Source of the DNA: Aquimarina sp. U1-2
Lineage (GTDB): Bacteria; Bacteroidota; Bacteroidia; Flavobacteriales; Flavobacteriaceae
Assembly: GCF_017897595.1 (NCBI RefSeq)
Contig: NZ_JAGKIK010000003.1
Coordinates: forward strand, 310,001 to 374,000
DNA length: 64,000 nt
Direction: 5' to 3'
Shown in pieces: positions 1 through 8,756 of the stretch (the first letter of the stretch is position 1; each line of letters begins with the position of its first letter). Below the pieces are notes generated by a model. The model saw only the letters and a list, made by a program, of their open reading frames with translations, was not told where the DNA came from and did no database searches. The translations under genes and the position numbers were made by a program.

Positions 1-24
1 TTTTTGTGGTAAATATTCAACAAA

Positions 25-312
25 ATGAATCCTAAGAAAGCTATTCTATTGCCAAAATACCAAAAGATTTTTGAGCAATTGGGCGAAAATATTAAGCTTG
101 CGCGAAAGCGCAGAAAGCTCACGACAGAACAGGTTTCCGAGCGTGCGGGCATCAACCGCACCACACTTTACAGAATCGAAAAGGGCGACCCAGCAGTTGC
201 CATAGGCTCTTATTTTAATGTGTTTCGAGTATTGAGTTTAGAGGATGATTTTAAAAAACTTGCCGTGGACGATGAGTTCGGCAGAAAATTGCAAGACCTT
301 GATTTATTATAA
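25..312 (+). CDS. hipB: HipB-like XRE-family antitoxin/repressor
   Basis: A 95-residue protein with a Cro/C1-type helix-turn-helix at about residues 18-75; the segments KLARKRRKLTTEQVSERAGI and TTLYRIEKGD are the typical scaffold and recognition helices. It sits 5 nt before a hipA gene on the same strand, the standard hipBA order. In characterised HipBA pairs HipB binds DNA, represses the operon and neutralises the HipA kinase; I infer the same role here. Only 24 nt of upstream sequence lie in the window, so the operator and promoter cannot be judged. It would be the first gene of the operon that runs to the TIR gene, unless more genes lie to the left. Confidence 0.85.
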   Translation: MNPKKAILLPKYQKIFEQLGENIKLARKRRKLTTEQVSERAGINRTTLYRIEKGDPAVAIGSYFNVFRVLSLEDDFKKLAVDDEFGRKLQDLDLL

Positions 313-317
313 GTGAA

Positions 318-1571
318 ATGGGTACAGATAAATTTGACATATACGTGTATGCCGATTGGGTAGGTCTAAAAGAACCGACGCTTATCGGAACGCTATCGGC
401 TCATTTTGCCAAAGGAAAAAAAGCCTTCAGTTTTGAATATGAAAAGGATTGGCTAAAGACCGATGCCCAGCGATTGCTTGACCCTGACATTGAGTTTTAT
501 TCAGGTCCACAATATCCGGCCAACAAAGAGAACTTTGGAATCTTCTTGGATAGTATGCCCGATACCTGGGGAAAGACCCTGATGAAACGAAGAGCTGCCC
601 AAGAAGCCAGAGCCAATAATGAAAAGCCAAAACCACTCTATGAAATAGATTACCTGCTTGGGGTCTATGACGAAACCCGAATGGGTGCCTTACGGTATAA
701 GACTGAACTGGATGGGCCTTTTTTGGATAACAATGCACAAAACCCAACACCACCTTGGTCATCTTTAGGCGATTTGCAAGAGGCTGCCAAACAACTGGAA
801 AATGATGAGCAGAGTGATGAAATATTGAAATGGTTAGCCGTTTTGATAGCACCAGGTTCTTCTTTGGGTGGCGCACGACCCAAAGCTAATATTTTTGACA
901 CCCAAAAACATTTATGGATTGCCAAATTTCCATCAAAGACAGATACCGTGGATAAGGCACTATGGGAATATTTGGCCTATCAATTAGCCATCGCTGCAGG
1001 AATCGAAATGGCAGAGTCCAATGTAAAAAAAATCAGCGGCCAGCACCATACCTTTTTGACCAAACGCTTTGACAGAAAAGAGGGAAAACGCATCCACTTT
1101 GCCTCGGCGATGACAATGACCGGCAATACAGAAGAAACCATTAAGGATGCGTCACCAAACTATCTTGATATCGTGGACTTTATAGAAAGCTATGGTGTAG
1201 ATGTAGAAGCCAATTTGCATCAGCTCTGGCGACGTATTGTTTTCAATATCGCCATCTCAAATACGGACGACCATTTACGAAACCACGGTTTTATATTGAC
1301 CGATAAAGGTTGGGTGTTGTCACCTGCCTACGATTTAAATCCATCAATTGAAAAAGATGGACTTTCATTGAATATTGATATGGATGATAATGCTCTGGAC
1401 TTTGATTTGGCAAAAAGCGTGGGCGAATATTTTCGTTTGAGTGAAAGTGAAATGGAAACCATTTTGTCTGAAGTATTCGCTGTGGTTAAAGATTGGAATT
1501 CTGTGGCCGAAGCAATTGGAATCAAAAATTCGGAGATGGAATTGATGGCTGGAGCTTTTAGGTGGGAATAA
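318..1571 (+). CDS. hipA: HipA-like serine/threonine kinase toxin
   Basis: A 417-residue protein with full HipA architecture. The N-terminal subdomain covers about residues 1-110. A GSSLGGARPKA loop near residue 180 matches the flexible autophosphorylation loop and P-loop region of this family. The catalytic segment NTDDHLRNHGF lies near residue 315 and the metal-binding segment SPAYDLNPS near 338. No key motif is missing, so it should be active. HipA toxins phosphorylate targets such as glutamyl-tRNA synthetase and cause growth arrest; the target here is unknown. It follows hipB by 5 nt and precedes an unrecognised 640-residue gene by 14 nt, so it is probably co-transcribed with the downstream genes and not a stand-alone toxin-antitoxin pair. 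Confidence 0.88.
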   Translation: MGTDKFDIYVYADWVGLKEPTLIGTLSAHFAKGKKAFSFEYEKDWLKTDAQRLLDPDIEFYSGPQYPANKENFGIFLDSMPDTWGKTLMKRRAAQEARANNEKPKPLYEIDYLLGVYDETRMGALRYKTELDGPFLDNNAQNPTPPWSSLGDLQEAAKQLENDEQSDEILKWLAVLIAPGSSLGGARPKANIFDTQKHLWIAKFPSKTDTVDKALWEYLAYQLAIAAGIEMAESNVKKISGQHHTFLTKRFDRKEGKRIHFASAMTMTGNTEETIKDASPNYLDIVDFIESYGVDVEANLHQLWRRIVFNIAISNTDDHLRNHGFILTDKGWVLSPAYDLNPSIEKDGLSLNIDMDDNALDFDLAKSVGEYFRLSESEMETILSEVFAVVKDWNSVAEAIGIKNSEMELMAGAFRWE

Positions 1572-1585
1572 TGATATAAGAATTA

Positions 1586-3508
1586 ATGGGTTTAATATCG
1601 ATAGAAAACAATAATCAAGGTTATTACGGGCTGGTTCGGAAAACAGACCTGTTGCTACGAGCAGAATTCCCATATTTGGAAACCACGATTTACCAAAAGG
1701 AAAATGAGGATTTCGTCATTCATTTAAAAAACAGAAAAGTGGATTTTCAAGCCGTTGAGCACGAGTTTGAAAAATCCATACGACCCATTTTTGTACCCCT
1801 AAAGTTATCCCTTAAAAAACCCGGGGGGAAATCAAAAATCATAGCCCAACTTCAGGACAAGGATATTCCTAAAGGACTACAAGGTGTGTTGATGCCCAAA
1901 TCTAAATGGGCGGATATGTTGATGTCCAAATTCCCTAATATCAACTTCTATAAAATTTCCGATGAAGCCGGCATCGTTCATATCCATATTGCCAATTATT
2001 GGATTGAAGATAAAAATGGCAAGAAATACCAATTTCTTAACAGATTTCAGGAAGGCAAGCTCGTGGATTTTTTAAAAAAGCACCAAAGCGGTGTGGAATT
2101 TAGGATACATATTGACGAGCTTGAAGAGCCACCACCTCAAAAGCACGGTTTTTCAAAAGATGATACATCTGCATATTACTGCAATCGTTTGGGACGTAAC
2201 AAGCCAAAATACATCCAGAGGGATGATTCGATTTGGTACGATAATGTGAATAGAATTTTTGAAGGTACATTCAAGAAAAACAATCTGTTCTTTCTTCTGG
2301 AAGATGAGTATGCCTGTTATATTGATTTCAGTATTTACCCAAATGTGGATTTAAGGTATTGCATACTGCTGTACCAGCGCATTTTTCTTACGCCACCCAT
2401 TACGAAAGATATTGAAGAATGGTTCCCCAAGATTGGTATTAAGAGGGCACATTTTATGGAATTGGTTCGTCGAGAACGTATTACTATTGTTTTGGTTCAA
2501 GAAGTATCCTGCTATGATAGAAAATTTCTTGACGAAGTGTACGCAATCAATCGCAATGGATTGGTCACACAAAGAGCAGTAGGTAGTTTACAACAATGCG
2601 ATATCGTAGAAACTGCTGATAATTACATTTTTGGTGATGGTATATCAGCTAAAGAACTGAAGTTTATTAGTGATATAGTAGCCAAGCAAGGTAAAATGGA
2701 TGCCTCATTTGTTTTTAAATCGTTGGCTTGGCCCATTTTAGCGAAGCGCAAGAGTTTTGATGTCTTGCAATCCGGTGGCATATTGAGCGCTTCGGTCTAT
2801 GGTGTTAATAAGATTATATCAAATCCTCCTAATGGAAACCTAAGTGAAAGTGCCGAGTATCTTGTGAATAGATTTTCATATGCAGCACATCTTTCCAATG
2901 CGTTCAATGCAACCTATTTCCCTGTAAGAGGTGAAGATGGCTTTACCGATGCAGTGTACACCGAATCAATGGGTACACTATTGAACTTTTACAAAAGCGC
3001 GACAATGGCATCTTTTAAAAATTATGTGACAGGTGAGCAACTATTGCTAAAGGGCAGTTCCTTTATTAATCCCATTGAGCTGTTTAAAATGAACGATTAC
3101 ATATCCATTTTAGAGCTTGAAGAGGTGCTGAGCAAGGAAAGTATTTATCCAAATAGTAAGAGACTTATAGAAACGCTGGCAAACCTAAGTCAAGAAGAAC
3201 AAACAGAGAAGATGCAATTTTACAACCAAGAGGTCAAGAAGTTTCTAAATGCCCAAATCAAGGCAAATGTCATCGTCGACCTAACGGCACAGGCTTTTAC
3301 GACAGCCTTGGGAATGAGCAGCGGTTTGCCAACAGGTCTAGCAATGTTCATTTTAAAGTTATTAAGCAAAAAGCCATTGCGACGATTAAGTCCCGTACGT
3401 GGTCTAATGGAAAAAATCGATTTGGCGATGAACTCGAACGAAGCGGACATAGAAAACATTCACTTTTTATCAAAGATTAATCGTGTGGCAAAATTCAAGG
3501 AAATTTAG
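1586..3508 (+). CDS. large protein of unknown function in the hipBA-TIR operon
   Basis: A 640-residue protein I do not recognise. No signal peptide is visible. The first 200 residues look like a mixed alpha/beta cytoplasmic domain. Near the C-terminus (about residues 570-595) there is one hydrophobic, Gly-rich stretch containing TALGMSSGLPTGLAMFIL that could be a membrane-associated or buried helix, flanked by a basic segment (KLLSKKPLRRL). It lies 14 nt after hipA and 3 nt before the next gene, so it is very likely in the same transcript. Its position between a HipA kinase and a TIR protein suggests a sensor or effector role in defence, but nothing in the sequence proves that. Confidence 0.7.
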   Translation: MGLISIENNNQGYYGLVRKTDLLLRAEFPYLETTIYQKENEDFVIHLKNRKVDFQAVEHEFEKSIRPIFVPLKLSLKKPGGKSKIIAQLQDKDIPKGLQGVLMPKSKWADMLMSKFPNINFYKISDEAGIVHIHIANYWIEDKNGKKYQFLNRFQEGKLVDFLKKHQSGVEFRIHIDELEEPPPQKHGFSKDDTSAYYCNRLGRNKPKYIQRDDSIWYDNVNRIFEGTFKKNNLFFLLEDEYACYIDFSIYPNVDLRYCILLYQRIFLTPPITKDIEEWFPKIGIKRAHFMELVRRERITIVLVQEVSCYDRKFLDEVYAINRNGLVTQRAVGSLQQCDIVETADNYIFGDGISAKELKFISDIVAKQGKMDASFVFKSLAWPILAKRKSFDVLQSGGILSASVYGVNKIISNPPNGNLSESAEYLVNRFSYAAHLSNAFNATYFPVRGEDGFTDAVYTESMGTLLNFYKSATMASFKNYVTGEQLLLKGSSFINPIELFKMNDYISILELEEVLSKESIYPNSKRLIETLANLSQEEQTEKMQFYNQEVKKFLNAQIKANVIVDLTAQAFTTALGMSSGLPTGLAMFILKLLSKKPLRRLSPVRGLMEKIDLAMNSNEADIENIHFLSKINRVAKFKEI

Positions 3509-3511
3509 GAT

Positions 3512-4546
3512 ATGGATAGAGCTGAAAGAATCAAGAAATATCTGGCGTTCAAAGAACAAGAAAAAGCTGAAAAACTGGAAGAAAATAAAGAGCTCATAGA
3601 TTCCTTTACAAGACATTGCAAAAGTTATGGAGTTGAATTACAAGCTTCTGATTTTGATTACAACCACGCTTTAGGTGTCCATTGTTGTTCAAAAGATATT
3701 GTTCTTAGAATAAATCCAAAGATGGCCTCAGACAAAGAAGATTTATATGATTTTAATGACTTGCTTAACACGTACTCTAGGAAGCCATTTTCTGAAGGTT
3801 CCTTCTATACCGAGAATCATATTTTTTATGCCAGCAACTATTTTCGCAGAGGGTTTTATGGGAATAATAACTTCGCACCACGCTTCATAGACCATTTCTG
3901 GAAACACAATTTTAGCGGGAACAAAGTTGGTATTGCGTTAGATTTGGATAAAGTGCGTATTGATACTGAGGGTCCTTTTTTGATTGAAGAAGATACTTGG
4001 TACGGTGGTAAATTTTCGGAAGATATCAGTTCAATCAAAGACGGCGTAGTTCATTTGAGACCACCTCAATATCTGGATGATATGGAACTTGAATTCTTTT
4101 ATTCTGATGCTTTTGCATTGGATATCTATTGGTATTCTTACGAAAATATAAAAGTATTCCAAGCATTAGAATTCAAACGACCTAATGTCACAATTGAAAT
4201 GGAAAACGAAACGTATTTTCCTGTAAGGTATGTACACGCAGAATATGATATGGATTCAAAATGCTTTCGTCATTTCGATGGTGCTTTGCAGTTTTATACA
4301 GAAGCAGAATATTATGAACGTAGGACAAACAATTTCAATAATAAAGTCAAAGGCGAATACCAAGTAAAAAGCCAATCCAAAAAATTGTTCAAAATAAATG
4401 GTCAACTTACCGTTAAAGACTGGATTAAGTTCATAAGTCATTTTTTCGCTAAGAATCCTTTAATTCTCGAATATTTTGAAGGTGAAGAACCGGATTTTTT
4501 GCGACCCACGCTTGAAGCCATTAAAAGAGATAGACAAATCAAATAA
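3512..4546 (+). CDS. hypothetical protein in the hipBA-TIR operon
   Basis: A 344-residue protein I do not recognise. It starts with a charged, probably coiled-coil segment (about residues 1-30, rich in Lys and Glu), followed by a Tyr/Phe/Asp-rich body typical of a soluble beta-rich domain. No signal peptide, membrane helix or catalytic motif stands out. It follows the 640-residue gene by only 3 nt and precedes the split small gene by 12 nt, so translational coupling with the upstream gene is likely. I infer that the two proteins act as partners; there is no direct evidence for function. Confidence 0.65.
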   Translation: MDRAERIKKYLAFKEQEKAEKLEENKELIDSFTRHCKSYGVELQASDFDYNHALGVHCCSKDIVLRINPKMASDKEDLYDFNDLLNTYSRKPFSEGSFYTENHIFYASNYFRRGFYGNNNFAPRFIDHFWKHNFSGNKVGIALDLDKVRIDTEGPFLIEEDTWYGGKFSEDISSIKDGVVHLRPPQYLDDMELEFFYSDAFALDIYWYSYENIKVFQALEFKRPNVTIEMENETYFPVRYVHAEYDMDSKCFRHFDGALQFYTEAEYYERRTNNFNNKVKGEYQVKSQSKKLFKINGQLTVKDWIKFISHFFAKNPLILEYFEGEEPDFLRPTLEAIKRDRQIK

Positions 4547-4558
4547 CCAAGTTTAACA

Positions 4559-4920
4559 ATGAAATTTGAAAAAGAAGAAAAGAAAAACGAAACCAAAGGA
4601 ATGCTCTACGAAGCATACCTAAATAGAGGCTTGCGATTTGATAGGCGAAAACGACGCGCCTCAAAGATGGAACTGCTCACCTTATCAATACCGAAAATGG
4701 TAAAGGATTCAAGTTTCACGGAAGTGCCAGCAAACAACTTGCAGAATTGAAAAAACGACTTCAAGAATCTACGCAACTGATGATTAAGCATCTTGATTTG
4801 GATTCAGTAAATGAACGGGCTTTACATAATTTTTTAAAAGAATTAGAATCTGCCAGCAACTCTAATGATATAGTCCAGTTGGTTGATGAAGCAATTTACT
4901 TTACACAAAAAAACAAATAA
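4559..4920 (+). pseudogene. small gene interrupted by a frameshift (or two overlapping mini-ORFs)
   Basis: The first frame gives a start at 4559 and about 28 credible residues (to GLRFD), then turns into an arginine-rich tail that stops at 4750. The +1 neighbouring frame is open from 4645 to a stop at 4918-4920 and reads as a normal soluble protein (RLKDGTAHLINTENGKGFKF, then a helical Lys/Glu-rich tail), but has no good start codon at its beginning. Joining the frames near 4640-4650 gives a protein of about 120 residues ending 3 nt before the TIR gene. This may be a disabling frameshift, a sequencing indel, or programmed frameshifting. I do not recognise the product. Confidence 0.5.
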
Positions 4921-4923
4921 AAT

Positions 4924-5988
4924 ATGGCAAAAGAAAAAGAGATATTCATCAGTCACTCAGGTAAGGACAAACAGATAGTAGATAATTTTATTGATTTAAT
5001 ATTGCAGGGTGGTTTAGGCATTCACATAAACAAAATATTTTGCACTAGTACTGATGGTGCCAAGATAAAATCAGGAACGGATTGGCGCAATTCCATTCTC
5101 GATGCTTTGCAATCGGCCAAAATCAATTTCCTAATCATTACACCAAATTATAAAGAAAGTGAAGTATGTATGAACGAGATGGGTGCCGGCTGGGTTACTT
5201 CTGCGGAAGTAATTCCCTTGATTGTAGAGCCTATCAATTACAAAACGGTTGGCGTGATACAAGAGCCCGTTCAAATCGAAAAACTGTTGGATGAAAACAG
5301 TTTGGACCGAGTGAGAGATATTCTTCAAGAAAAACTAAGCATTCCAGCTTCAGAAATTAAAAGTGACCGGTGGACAGCCAAGAAAAAAGAGTTTGTCTTA
5401 AAGACTAAAAATCACTTAAAGGATAATGAGTTCAAAAAGCCATTGGACCGGGAAGAGTTTGACGAGTTGATTAAAGAAAAGGATGAACTTGAAACAACGT
5501 TGACCAAGCTTATCGAAGAGAAATCTGAATTGGAAAACCTGGTGGAAGAATTAAAAAGTGCCAAAGATAAAAGCGATGTTGCCAGTATTGTAAAAAAGTA
5601 TAGTGATACCAACGATTTCGATGAATTTGTAGAATTGACCAAAAGAGTAGACAAAGCTTTGTCAAGTTTTCATCCCATAATTGTCGGCATCATATTTAAG
5701 ACGTATGCCTACAAAGATATCAATATTGAAGCTCTAGCGTATAAGGAACAACTGGACGAGGCCTTGGCCAATGACTTTATAAACGAAGAAATGGAAGCTA
5801 GCTTTGGGAAAACTCGAAAAATGGAAAAACTAGAGCTACTTTTGGATGAACTGTCCTCTTTTATGAAGCGGGACTTGTCACCCGAGTTCGACGAACAATT
5901 CGAAGATGAGTATGAAGATGCACCATTTTCAATAACAAATAAGCTGTTTTGGGAAGATGTTTTAGGGGTCACTCTTTACTTTAGTTGA
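4924..5988 (+). CDS. TIR-domain protein with coiled-coil and C-terminal helical region
   Basis: A 354-residue protein. Residues 1-130 form a TIR-like domain: the opening strand IFISHSGKDK, the FCTSTDGAKIKSGTDW segment, and ESEVCMNEMGAGW, where E85 is at the position of the catalytic glutamate of NAD-cleaving bacterial TIR domains. Residues about 165-235 are a charged coiled coil (EKDELETTLTKLIEEKSELE). The remaining 120 residues are helical and acidic. Bacterial TIR effectors usually deplete or modify NAD+ when oligomerised during phage infection; the coiled coil fits oligomerisation. It closes the operon begun by hipBA and faces the ICE transfer operon tail to tail, with 9 nt between the stop codons. 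The trigger is unknown. Confidence 0.82.
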   Translation: MAKEKEIFISHSGKDKQIVDNFIDLILQGGLGIHINKIFCTSTDGAKIKSGTDWRNSILDALQSAKINFLIITPNYKESEVCMNEMGAGWVTSAEVIPLIVEPINYKTVGVIQEPVQIEKLLDENSLDRVRDILQEKLSIPASEIKSDRWTAKKKEFVLKTKNHLKDNEFKKPLDREEFDELIKEKDELETTLTKLIEEKSELENLVEELKSAKDKSDVASIVKKYSDTNDFDEFVELTKRVDKALSSFHPIIVGIIFKTYAYKDINIEALAYKEQLDEALANDFINEEMEASFGKTRKMEKLELLLDELSSFMKRDLSPEFDEQFEDEYEDAPFSITNKLFWEDVLGVTLYFS

Positions 5989-5997
5989 AAAGCCAAC

Positions 5998-6360
5998 TTA
6001 AAAAGGCCCTTTATCCCGTGGTCCATTGTAGTCAACTTTCCATTTGCCATTTTCCTGAACAAGTTTAAAGATACCTGGCTTTCCGTCATACGAAGTACTA
6101 TATTTAACCCACGTTGCTTCACCTTCTACTTTTTCGTCTAAAATGTCAACGGTTATGGTTTCATTGGTTTCAGGTATCATATCCAGAATGGACACTAGGC
6201 TGGCGTAACCTTCTTCTGTCGTATGGGTTTTTAACTTAGACTTGTCTTTTGTAAAAAAGCTTTGGGCTACTACTTTGGCAGTTTCCGATGGTGTTTGCGT
6301 TTTTTGTTCGGCACAGGCCACGAAAAGTAAAACGAAAGTGCAAATCAGTATATTTTTCAT
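5998..6360 (-). CDS. small lipoprotein, lumazine-binding/DUF4878-like
   Basis: A protein of about 120 residues with a lipoprotein signal: KNILICTFVLLFVACAEQ, with the lipobox cysteine near residue 17. The mature part (TAKVVAQSFFTKDKSKLK at its start, ENGKWKVDYNG at its end) has the layout of small NTF2-like DUF4878 lipoproteins. I place the start at the ATG at 6360; an in-frame TTG at 6366 is weaker. It follows traN by a few nucleotides, so it is the last gene of the transfer operon. Such lipoproteins are common accessory genes of Bacteroidota ICEs and may act in surface exclusion or envelope stability; that is inference. Confidence 0.65.
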   Translation of the reverse strand: MKNILICTFVLLFVACAEQKTQTPSETAKVVAQSFFTKDKSKLKTHTTEEGYASLVSILDMIPETNETITVDILDEKVEGEATWVKYSTSYDGKPGIFKLVQENGKWKVDYNGPRDKGPF

Positions 6361-6366
6361 AATCAA

Positions 6367-7224
6367 TCAATTTGGGTTATTTATCATTCGGTGCGGGATT
6401 TTTAGTTTGATATCACGTTCACCGTTTTTTTCATTGAGTTCTAAAACCACCCTTCGTTCATCAGACATTGAAAACTTTGGTAGTACATAAACCAATCTTT
6501 CGGCCGTACCTTCTTTTATTTTGGAAGGCAATCGATGTTTGTGAAGTGGTTCTTTATATATACTTTGCAAAGACTTCCTTTTGCCTTTTTGTCGGGTTTC
6601 AACAGATAGATTCAAGAAATCCAAATCATAATCCATTGAGCTTTTGTTTTTGATTTCGATAACGAAATACAATTCTTCCTTATCGAAAACGATATTTTCA
6701 AGTCTTAAAACCACACCATCATTCCGGTTTCGCCTTAAGGGAATGTTCGGCTTCTGGTTTAAGAGATATGAACAAAAACGCCCAAAATATTGTTGTCTGC
6801 TTAGTGGTACTTTGGGAATTTCATTTTCTTCAGAAATACTATCAAAAGACCTATTTTCATTACCGATACTATTCGCATCAGAAATAAAATAATTCAGCTT
6901 AGATAGCTTTTCCTTGTACTTTACAATATACGAAAAAATTGCTCCATTTTTATTGATTACCAGTAGATTACTTTCTTTTCCACGCTTGGCTTGAAGCAGT
7001 CCTAAATGCTGTTCTTTCTCGCGGTTGAACGTGAACACAAAATTCTCTGAACCCGTGATTCCCTGGCGAATAGGTTCAGGAAAAAACAGCGCTACATTCT
7101 TGGTATCATTGGCATAAATGGTGTCGAGGACAGTTGTGTTTTGACTATTCGCTGTAGCCTGTGCCGAACAAGGTCGAGGTGCGAAAGCAAACAGTGCTAT
7201 TGTTAAAGAAAAATATAGTCTCAT
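6367..7224 (-). CDS. traN: conjugative transposon protein TraN
   Basis: A 285-residue exported protein with a signal peptide at residues 1-22 (ending in CSAQA). The segment NDTKNVALFFPEPIRQGI followed by FTFNREKEQHLGLLQAKRGK is characteristic of the TraN/DUF4138 family, which is regarded as the VirB9-like outer-membrane-side component of the Bacteroidota conjugation channel. Its start overlaps the stop of traM by 4 nt (ATGA), so translation should be coupled. Length is normal for the family. Some CTnDOT-type downstream genes (traO to traQ) are not seen; a lipoprotein and then the inverted defence operon follow directly. Confidence 0.88.
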   Translation of the reverse strand: MRLYFSLTIALFAFAPRPCSAQATANSQNTTVLDTIYANDTKNVALFFPEPIRQGITGSENFVFTFNREKEQHLGLLQAKRGKESNLLVINKNGAIFSYIVKYKEKLSKLNYFISDANSIGNENRSFDSISEENEIPKVPLSRQQYFGRFCSYLLNQKPNIPLRRNRNDGVVLRLENIVFDKEELYFVIEIKNKSSMDYDLDFLNLSVETRQKGKRKSLQSIYKEPLHKHRLPSKIKEGTAERLVYVLPKFSMSDERRVVLELNEKNGERDIKLKIPHRMINNPN

Positions 7225-8150
7225 AGTTTTGGTTTTAAAATGAGTTTGTAATTATTGACTACCGTAACTTTTACCCTGCGATTGTTACGTCTGAAAACCC
7301 TGGTCACACCACTAATTTGCGGAAGGCTGGGAATGTTGACTTGACCCACCACATCATCTAATACTTCATTTGTAGCTTCAGCTCTAAAGTTGTTTTCCAC
7401 GTAGATTCCCTCACTGCCATCCTGTAAATCGAAGGCCTTCAGTTTTGTAGGATGATGGTTGATGTTTTCAATTTCAATCAAAGCACGATTGGGCTGAAAA
7501 CTTATAAACCCAAAGATGGGTGTATTTTTAGGCATCAGCTTCCCATTGATTTCAGCAGCTTTTGTCAATCGCATCCGCAACCGGCTATTCGTTTTTACGA
7601 CCTGTTCGCCATCAACGACCACGTAAATAGTTTCATCGGTATTACCAATGATTGTTAATTCATTGACCTTTGGCGAAGCTGCAAAGAACAATTGATGTTC
7701 CAGTCCAATTTCTTTGGTTTCGATTTCCTTCTCTTTTTGGACTTTCGAGGAATCTATTGCAACGGCTTGTTTTTTGGGAACTCGTTTTCGGCTAACTCTT
7801 CTGCCACTCTTCTCGGAATATTGAATTCTGTTGGCTTTATAGATGCTGTCCACAATCTGTTGTTTTTGCTGTTCAGGCAAATCAGGATTATAAAGCCCCG
7901 TTGAATCCAATAACTTTTCGTCATAGATGCTTGGTGCCGTACTTTCACGTACTTCTTTTAGGTCATTGATGGCATCGAGTTTGGAATGGTATTCCTTTTG
8001 GTCTTCTTCCAATTCTGGCACAAGAGTCTGTTGAAGGGTATTTTCATCACTGTCCTCATCTTCCATCAGCATTACCGAATAGGAAATGAGGAAGAGGAAA
8101 ATGATGGCCAATACGCCAGCAAAAATGATTTTATTCTTTTCTACTTTCAT
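7221..8150 (-). CDS. traM: conjugative transposon protein TraM
   Basis: A 309-residue protein with a single N-terminal membrane anchor (about residues 8-30, FAGVLAIIFLFLISYSVMLM), then an acidic, Gln/Lys-rich linker and a C-terminal domain from about residue 150 with PIFGFISFQPNRALIEIENI. This layout matches the Bacteroidota TraM family, thought to be the VirB10-like bridge between inner and outer membrane. It overlaps traK upstream by 20 nt and traN downstream by 4 nt. Confidence 0.88.
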   Translation of the reverse strand: MKVEKNKIIFAGVLAIIFLFLISYSVMLMEDEDSDENTLQQTLVPELEEDQKEYHSKLDAINDLKEVRESTAPSIYDEKLLDSTGLYNPDLPEQQKQQIVDSIYKANRIQYSEKSGRRVSRKRVPKKQAVAIDSSKVQKEKEIETKEIGLEHQLFFAASPKVNELTIIGNTDETIYVVVDGEQVVKTNSRLRMRLTKAAEINGKLMPKNTPIFGFISFQPNRALIEIENINHHPTKLKAFDLQDGSEGIYVENNFRAEATNEVLDDVVGQVNIPSLPQISGVTRVFRRNNRRVKVTVVNNYKLILKPKL

Positions 8151-8754
8151 AATCTATTTTTCTTAAAGTGTTTTCGAAATAATTGGTAATCAACAACCCG
8201 TGTGGATTGTTTGGAAAGTTTCGGTCCACCATAATCAGATTTCCGGCGGAAACGAGTTCATAAGTATCGATGACCGAACCACGATTGATTTCAAAAATGG
8301 TCACTGTCCGGAAAACATAGCTTCCGTTTTGCTGCTCTACTTGGGAATCTATACTCAGTACTTTTTGGACCAGCGAGTATTGAAGCAATCTGTTGTAAAC
8401 GCCATCGGCCTTTTTCTGACGATAGAGATTATCCACAGAACTGTTGGCCAGCCAAAGTGCCTTTTCCAGATTGCGTTCATAGTTGCTAGCATCGATATTG
8501 TAAAAATAGGTGTGAAATAGTTCTAAGTGTGCCAGAGCTTCCACTTTGAAGTTCTCTTTTTGGGTAACGAGCTTTAACGGAATGATTGTGCCATCGGTAT
8601 TGATGGCAAAAGCACTATTGAGTGCATCCTGTTCGGTCTTAAATGCCATCCAAATGGCAAAACTGCTGGACAGCAGGGAACAGATGACAACTGCTAAAAC
8701 AATAAGTCGATTTAGTTTCAAGACGCTGTAAATATTTTTGTAAGGTGTTTTCAT
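8131..8754 (-). CDS. traK: conjugative transposon protein TraK
   Basis: A 207-residue protein starting MKTPYKNIYSVLKLNRL, the usual TraK opening, then one membrane helix (about residues 18-40) and a periplasmic domain with ITNYFENTLR near the end. TraK is considered the VirB8-like scaffold of this conjugation system. A longer in-frame reading from 8901 is possible, but the extra residues run back through the end of traJ and look non-coding; the ATG at 8754 lies 2 nt after the traJ stop and fits operon spacing. Confidence 0.87.
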   Translation of the reverse strand: MKTPYKNIYSVLKLNRLIVLAVVICSLLSSSFAIWMAFKTEQDALNSAFAINTDGTIIPLKLVTQKENFKVEALAHLELFHTYFYNIDASNYERNLEKALWLANSSVDNLYRQKKADGVYNRLLQYSLVQKVLSIDSQVEQQNGSYVFRTVTIFEINRGSVIDTYELVSAGNLIMVDRNFPNNPHGLLITNYFENTLRKIDYESRKE

Positions 8755-8756
8755 AG

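Noticed and set aside
427-925. Two minus-strand ORFs opposite hipA
   Set aside because: Antisense shadows of a clearly coding HipA gene.
5981-6000. TTAGTTG...CAACTTA as a bidirectional terminator between TIR and the lipoprotein gene
   Set aside because: Only five base pairs and no T-run on either strand.
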